Positions 6,872 through 9,841 of a stretch of 9,841 nucleotides of DNA are shown one piece after another. A model generated the notes under the pieces. It searched no databases and was not told the DNA's origin. It saw nothing but the letters and a program-made list of their open reading frames with translations. Within the stretch, counting starts at the first letter, position 1, and each line of letters begins with the position of its first letter. Source of the stretch: Anaerolineae bacterium. GTDB lineage: Bacteria; Chloroflexota; Anaerolineae; B4-G1; SLSP01. The translations under genes were made by a program, and so were the position numbers. Location: assembly GCA_018055515.1 (NCBI GenBank), contig JAGPHL010000099.1:1-9841 (forward strand), read 5' to 3'.

Positions 6872-7912
6872 GTGTCGGTAACGTTGCGTGAAGTTGCAGA
6901 ATCAGCCGGAGTTTCGATTGGAACCGCTTCCCAAGCCCTCAATAACCGCCCCGGCGTCGCGCAGGAGACGCGGTTGCGCGTCCTGGAAGCCGCGACCGCC
7001 TTGGGGTATCCGGTCAAGACGCTGGGGTTGCCGCAAGAAACTCCCATCGCCGTCGTGGGGCTGCTGCTGAAACACGATGCGGACGACCGCGAGCCGGTCA
7101 ATCACTTCTATGCCTACGTGCAATCGGGAGTTGAGGCTGAGTGCCGCGAGCGGGGCCTGCATCTGATGTATTCCAACATCGAAGTAGATGCGCAGAATCG
7201 CCCTGTCCAATGGCCGATTATGCTGAGTGAAGATCGCATTGATGGCCTGTTGCTGTGTGGCACATTGATCGAAACGGCTCTCGACGCCATCCGCCGTCAG
7301 CGCAGTATCCCCATCGTCATGCTTGACGCCTACACGACCGGCGCTCAGGTCTGCGACCGGGTGCTGACGGACAATTTCTCCGGCGCTCTGGCCGCCACCC
7401 GCTATTTGATTGGGAATGGGCATCGGTGCATCGGCCTGATCGGCAGCACGGCAGAGGCCTATCCGAGCATCCGCGAGCGTCGTGCGGGCTACCTCGAGGC
7501 GTTGCGCCGGGCGGGCATCCCCGACTCGTTCATCGAAGATTCACCGATCGGTCGCGCCCCGGGCTACGAGGCGACCTTACGGCTGCTGCAGCGTGCTCCC
7601 GTCATCACCGCGATTTTCGCCTGCAATGACGACACGGCGTTGGGGGTGCTTAAAGCGGCGCGGGATCTGGGTCGGCGCGTGCCTGAGGATCTTTCGGTAA
7701 TGGGGTTCGATGACCTGGCCTTGATCCATGAGGTCAGTCCGGCCCTGACTACGATGCACGTGGATAAGGTATTGATGGGACGCCTGGGGGTCCGTCAATT
7801 GCTGGAACGGGCGCGCAATCCCGCGATGCCGGCGGTGACCATCATGCTTCAGACGGAGCTGGTGGTGCGTGAATCTGTGGCGCGACTAAAACCCCAGGTA
7901 GAGGCGCTTTAA
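6872..7912 (+). CDS. LacI-family transcriptional regulator
   Basis: A 346-residue, full-length member of the LacI/GalR family, which represses (sometimes activates) carbohydrate genes and responds to a sugar-type ligand. The N-terminal helix-turn-helix covers about residues 3-46, with recognition part SIGTASQALNN. The periplasmic-binding-protein-like core begins near residue 59; conserved points include NDDTALGVL from residue 252 and GFDD at 278-281. The linker between GY (45-46) and the core is only about 12 residues and lacks the usual ARxL hinge-helix motif. The GTG start is supported by AGGAG six bases upstream. It is followed by a family-5 sugar/peptide-binding lipoprotein gene on the same strand, which is its most likely target, and is divergent from the STAND ATPase gene. 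The ligand cannot be read from the sequence. Confidence 0.95.
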   Translation: MSVTLREVAESAGVSIGTASQALNNRPGVAQETRLRVLEAATALGYPVKTLGLPQETPIAVVGLLLKHDADDREPVNHFYAYVQSGVEAECRERGLHLMYSNIEVDAQNRPVQWPIMLSEDRIDGLLLCGTLIETALDAIRRQRSIPIVMLDAYTTGAQVCDRVLTDNFSGALAATRYLIGNGHRCIGLIGSTAEAYPSIRERRAGYLEALRRAGIPDSFIEDSPIGRAPGYEATLRLLQRAPVITAIFACNDDTALGVLKAARDLGRRVPEDLSVMGFDDLALIHEVSPALTTMHVDKVLMGRLGVRQLLERARNPAMPAVTIMLQTELVVRESVARLKPQVEAL

Positions 7913-7958
7913 GCAGATTGGCTGTCATGTCTGGAGTGTTCCATACCCTGAAAGGAGG

Positions 7959-7987
7959 TTGCCATCGTATCAATTTGGTGCTATGCT
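7959..7987 (+). promoter_or_regulatory. Predicted promoter of the substrate-binding protein gene
   Basis: TTGCCA (7959-7964, five of six -35 matches), a 17-base spacer and TATGCT (7982-7987) preceded by TGC, i.e. an extended -10. The start site would be near 7994 with a leader of about 58 bases. It gives the transporter gene its own promoter behind lacI. A weak TGTTCC...TGAAA pair at 7937-7953 just upstream is the only hint of an operator resembling the lacI one. Confidence 0.6.
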
Positions 7988-8036
7988 TGTGTAACTAAGA
8001 TTCCAGCTGTAAATTCTATCTCACATGCTCAAAAGG

Positions 8037-8042
8037 AAGGAG
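8037..8042 (+). promoter_or_regulatory. Ribosome binding site of the substrate-binding protein gene
   Basis: AAGGAG lies nine bases before ATG 8052. An in-frame ATG at 8043 directly abuts this site, so 8052, which starts a typical MKR lipoprotein signal, is preferred. Confidence 0.7.
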
Positions 8043-8051
8043 ATGTTTGAC

Positions 8052-9841
8052 ATGAAACGCTATGCCATTGCTTTCAACATCCTGATGGTTCTCGCCATGT
8101 TGCTCAGCGCCTGCGGCACGCCGACGCCAGAGGTGATTCGCGAGACCGTTGAGGTGGTGAAAACCGTTGAGGTCACCAAAGAGGTCGTCGTGACCAAAGA
8201 GGTCTTAGTGACCCCTGAATCAGATCCTAACGCATTGCCCCGCAAGGAGACTCTCTACTTCAATGGTCAACAGTGGGGCCCGGTCGTGGGCTGGAATCCG
8301 TATTCCAGCAGCATGAACAACGCGATGGCACTCGCCGCGGGCGATAACGCGCGCGTTACCATGTTCGAGACCCCGTATCTGTACAACATGCTCGACGGTA
8401 AACAGTACCCGCTCCTGGCGGATGGCCCCTGGTCATGGAACGCCGATATGACGGAGATCACCTTCAAGATCAAGCCGGCGGCCAAGTGGAGTGACGGCAC
8501 CCCCGTGACGGCGGAGGATGTGGCTTACACCTGGGCGACTCACGTCAAGTACAACACCCCGACCGGCGCCGGCAACAAGGACTACATTGAGGACATCGTG
8601 GCCAAGGACGATCGGACCGTGGTGATCAAGGCCAAGCTGGCGGAAGATGGGAAGGCCGTCAATCCTCTGGCGGTGAGCGCTTTCGTGAGCAGCAACTACG
8701 TCATGCAGAAGGCCTGGACCCAGAAGCTGGAGGAGCGCTCCGGTTATGACGCCACCAAGTTGATGGCGGACCCCGCGGAGGACGTCGTGTACTCCGGCCC
8801 CTATCACAAGTATTTCGCCGATGACACGAAGGTAGTCCTCGTGCGGGATGATAACTACTGGGGTCAGGATCCCTCCATGTGGGGCAAGCTGCCCGCGCCG
8901 AAGTACCTGGCGCATGTGATCTTCAAGGACAACGCGGCCGGTTCCGTGGCTTTGGCCAAGGGCGAGGTGGACGTCAGTCAGCAGTTCAACTCCAACGTCA
9001 ACCTGCTGTGGGAGAGCTACGGTCTGCCTATTTCCACTTACCTGCCTGAGCCTCCCTACGGCATCGGCGCCAGCCTTCCCACTGCCTTCTACAACTTGAA
9101 TTCCTATGGGCTGGATCAGGTAGCCGTGCGCAAGGCCATCGCCATCGCGGTGGATTACGACACCATCATCGCCAACGCGATGACCAATCAATCGGCGACC
9201 TTCCAGCAGGTCCCGCGCTCGCTCATGAACCCGACCCCCGGTGAGCAGGCAATGTACGATCACGAGGCCGTCAAGGACCTGCAATGGGCCGGCAACGACA
9301 TCGAGGGCGCGAACAAACTGCTCGACGAGGCCGGCATCGTGGACAGCAACGGCGACGGATGGCGTGAGTACAACGGCAAGAAGCTCAGCTACGTGGCCAC
9401 CTGCCCGAACGGTTGGTCTGACTGGCAGGCCGCGATCGAGGTGGTGGCAGCCGCCGGCAAGAAGATCGGCATTGACATCACCACCAACTATCCTGAGTGG
9501 TCCGTGTATCAGACCGTCGTCACCAAGTCGGATGCACCGCTGCCCGAAGGGTACGACATCTTCATGATGTGGAGCGCCGGCGCTGGCCCGACCATGCCGT
9601 GGGGCCGCATCCGTGGGCTGCTCAGCTCCGAATGGATTGGTCAGGCGAGCAACTGGAGCGGTAACTGGGGGCAGTACAGCAATCCCCGGGTGGATGAGCT
9701 GATCAAGGCCATTCCGCGCGAGACCGATCCCGCCAAGCTGAAGGAAATGTACACCGAACTGGTGAAGATTTACCTGACCGATGTGCCTTCCTTCACGCTC
9801 ATGTACCGGCCGCAGTCGTTCCACACCGTGAACGAGACGGT
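8052..9841 (+). CDS. ABC transporter substrate-binding lipoprotein, family 5 (oligosaccharide/oligopeptide type), 3' end beyond right edge
   Basis: Extracytoplasmic solute-binding protein that would deliver its ligand to an ABC permease. 596 codons are visible with no stop. Residues 1-20 are a lipoprotein signal with lipobox LSAC (Cys21). A spacer of repeated TVEV/TKEV units follows to about residue 56, a linker style common in Chloroflexota. The SBP_bac_5 signature KWSDGTPVTAEDVAYTW is at 145-161, and VRKAIAIAVDYDTI and MYRPQSF further along fit the family. Family-5 proteins bind peptides or, in Thermotoga and Pyrococcus relatives (cellobiose/xylo-oligosaccharide binders), sugars; the LacI neighbour and the GWSDW segment in the C-terminal lobe favour a plant-type oligosaccharide ligand, but this is inference. 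Judging by family length, probably a few tens of residues are missing. Permease and ATPase genes would be expected further right. Confidence 0.93.
   Translation, partial: MKRYAIAFNILMVLAMLLSACGTPTPEVIRETVEVVKTVEVTKEVVVTKEVLVTPESDPNALPRKETLYFNGQQWGPVVGWNPYSSSMNNAMALAAGDNARVTMFETPYLYNMLDGKQYPLLADGPWSWNADMTEITFKIKPAAKWSDGTPVTAEDVAYTWATHVKYNTPTGAGNKDYIEDIVAKDDRTVVIKAKLAEDGKAVNPLAVSAFVSSNYVMQKAWTQKLEERSGYDATKLMADPAEDVVYSGPYHKYFADDTKVVLVRDDNYWGQDPSMWGKLPAPKYLAHVIFKDNAAGSVALAKGEVDVSQQFNSNVNLLWESYGLPISTYLPEPPYGIGASLPTAFYNLNSYGLDQVAVRKAIAIAVDYDTIIANAMTNQSATFQQVPRSLMNPTPGEQAMYDHEAVKDLQWAGNDIEGANKLLDEAGIVDSNGDGWREYNGKKLSYVATCPNGWSDWQAAIEVVAAAGKKIGIDITTNYPEWSVYQTVVTKSDAPLPEGYDIFMMWSAGAGPTMPWGRIRGLLSSEWIGQASNWSGNWGQYSNPRVDELIKAIPRETDPAKLKEMYTELVKIYLTDVPSFTLMYRPQSFHTVNET
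8145..8204 (+). repeat. 18-bp-period coding repeats in the lipoprotein linker
   Basis: ACCGTTGAGGT occurs at 8145 and 8163, and ACCAAAGAGGTC at 8175 and 8193, both pairs 18 bases apart. They encode the TVEV..K/TKEVVV units between the lipid-anchored cysteine and the folded domain. Such a tract can expand or shrink by slippage without shifting the frame. Confidence 0.7.

Noticed and set aside
6880..6885. AACGTT palindrome as a LacI operator
   Set aside because: It lies within codons 3-5 of the lacI-type gene and simply encodes the conserved V-T-L of the helix-turn-helix; the flanking symmetry is weak.
7951..8050. Perfect AAAGGAGG (7951-7958) followed by a 28-codon open frame from ATC 7964 to TGA 8048-8050, one base before the transporter ATG
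   Set aside because: The frame has no ATG, GTG or TTG after the stop at 7949, and the predicted promoter at 7959-7987 would start transcription inside it. Only an ATC start on a lacI read-through transcript would make it real.
8043..8051. Upstream in-frame ATG as start of the substrate-binding protein
   Set aside because: It directly abuts the AAGGAG site, leaving no spacing, and would add an acidic residue ahead of the basic signal-peptide N terminus; ATG 8052 has a 9-base spacing.
8433..9824. Open minus-strand frame of 463 codons
   Set aside because: Antisense shadow of the substrate-binding protein gene, whose plus-strand translation carries the SBP family-5 signature.

Overview
The window reads as a stretch of chromosome from a moderately GC-rich bacterium, most likely a member of the Chloroflexota (Anaerolineae/Caldilinea-like). 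This is an inference from three things: the substrate-binding lipoprotein carries a Val/Glu/Lys/Thr-repeat linker typical of that phylum, there is a large STAND ATPase-TPR regulator, and there is a giant alpha-2-macroglobulin-like lipoprotein with Ig-like repeats at its N terminus. No RNA gene, mobile element, CRISPR array or phage gene was seen.

Left part (1-3828, minus strand): one very long gene that runs off the left edge. It encodes a lipoprotein of the bacterial alpha-2-macroglobulin family; 1276 residues are visible and the thioester half is missing. Its antisense strand stays open for 1145 codons in codon register, so a gene finder that needs a stop codon inside the window can easily call the wrong strand.

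Middle (4058-6595, minus strand): an 845-residue signal-transduction ATPase (STAND/NB-ARC type) with an N-terminal helix-turn-helix-like segment, Walker A and B, a GLPLA motif and C-terminal TPR repeats.

Divergent control region (6596-6871): 276 bp between the ATPase gene (leftward) and a LacI-family repressor gene (rightward). It holds a good -10/-35 for the ATPase gene, an extended -10 for lacI, four hexamer direct repeats spaced exactly 11 bp apart, a 31-bp interrupted palindrome over the predicted lacI start site, and two exact 10-bp direct repeats near the two start sites. This is the most interesting non-coding part of the window.

Right part (6872-9841, plus strand): the LacI-family regulator, then after 139 bp with its own predicted promoter, an ABC-transporter substrate-binding lipoprotein of family 5 (Opp/cellobiose type) that runs off the right edge. 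A LacI regulator followed by a family-5 binding protein is the usual layout of an oligosaccharide uptake locus; permease and ATPase genes are expected beyond the right edge. The alpha-2-macroglobulin gene looks functionally unrelated to the sugar-uptake genes.
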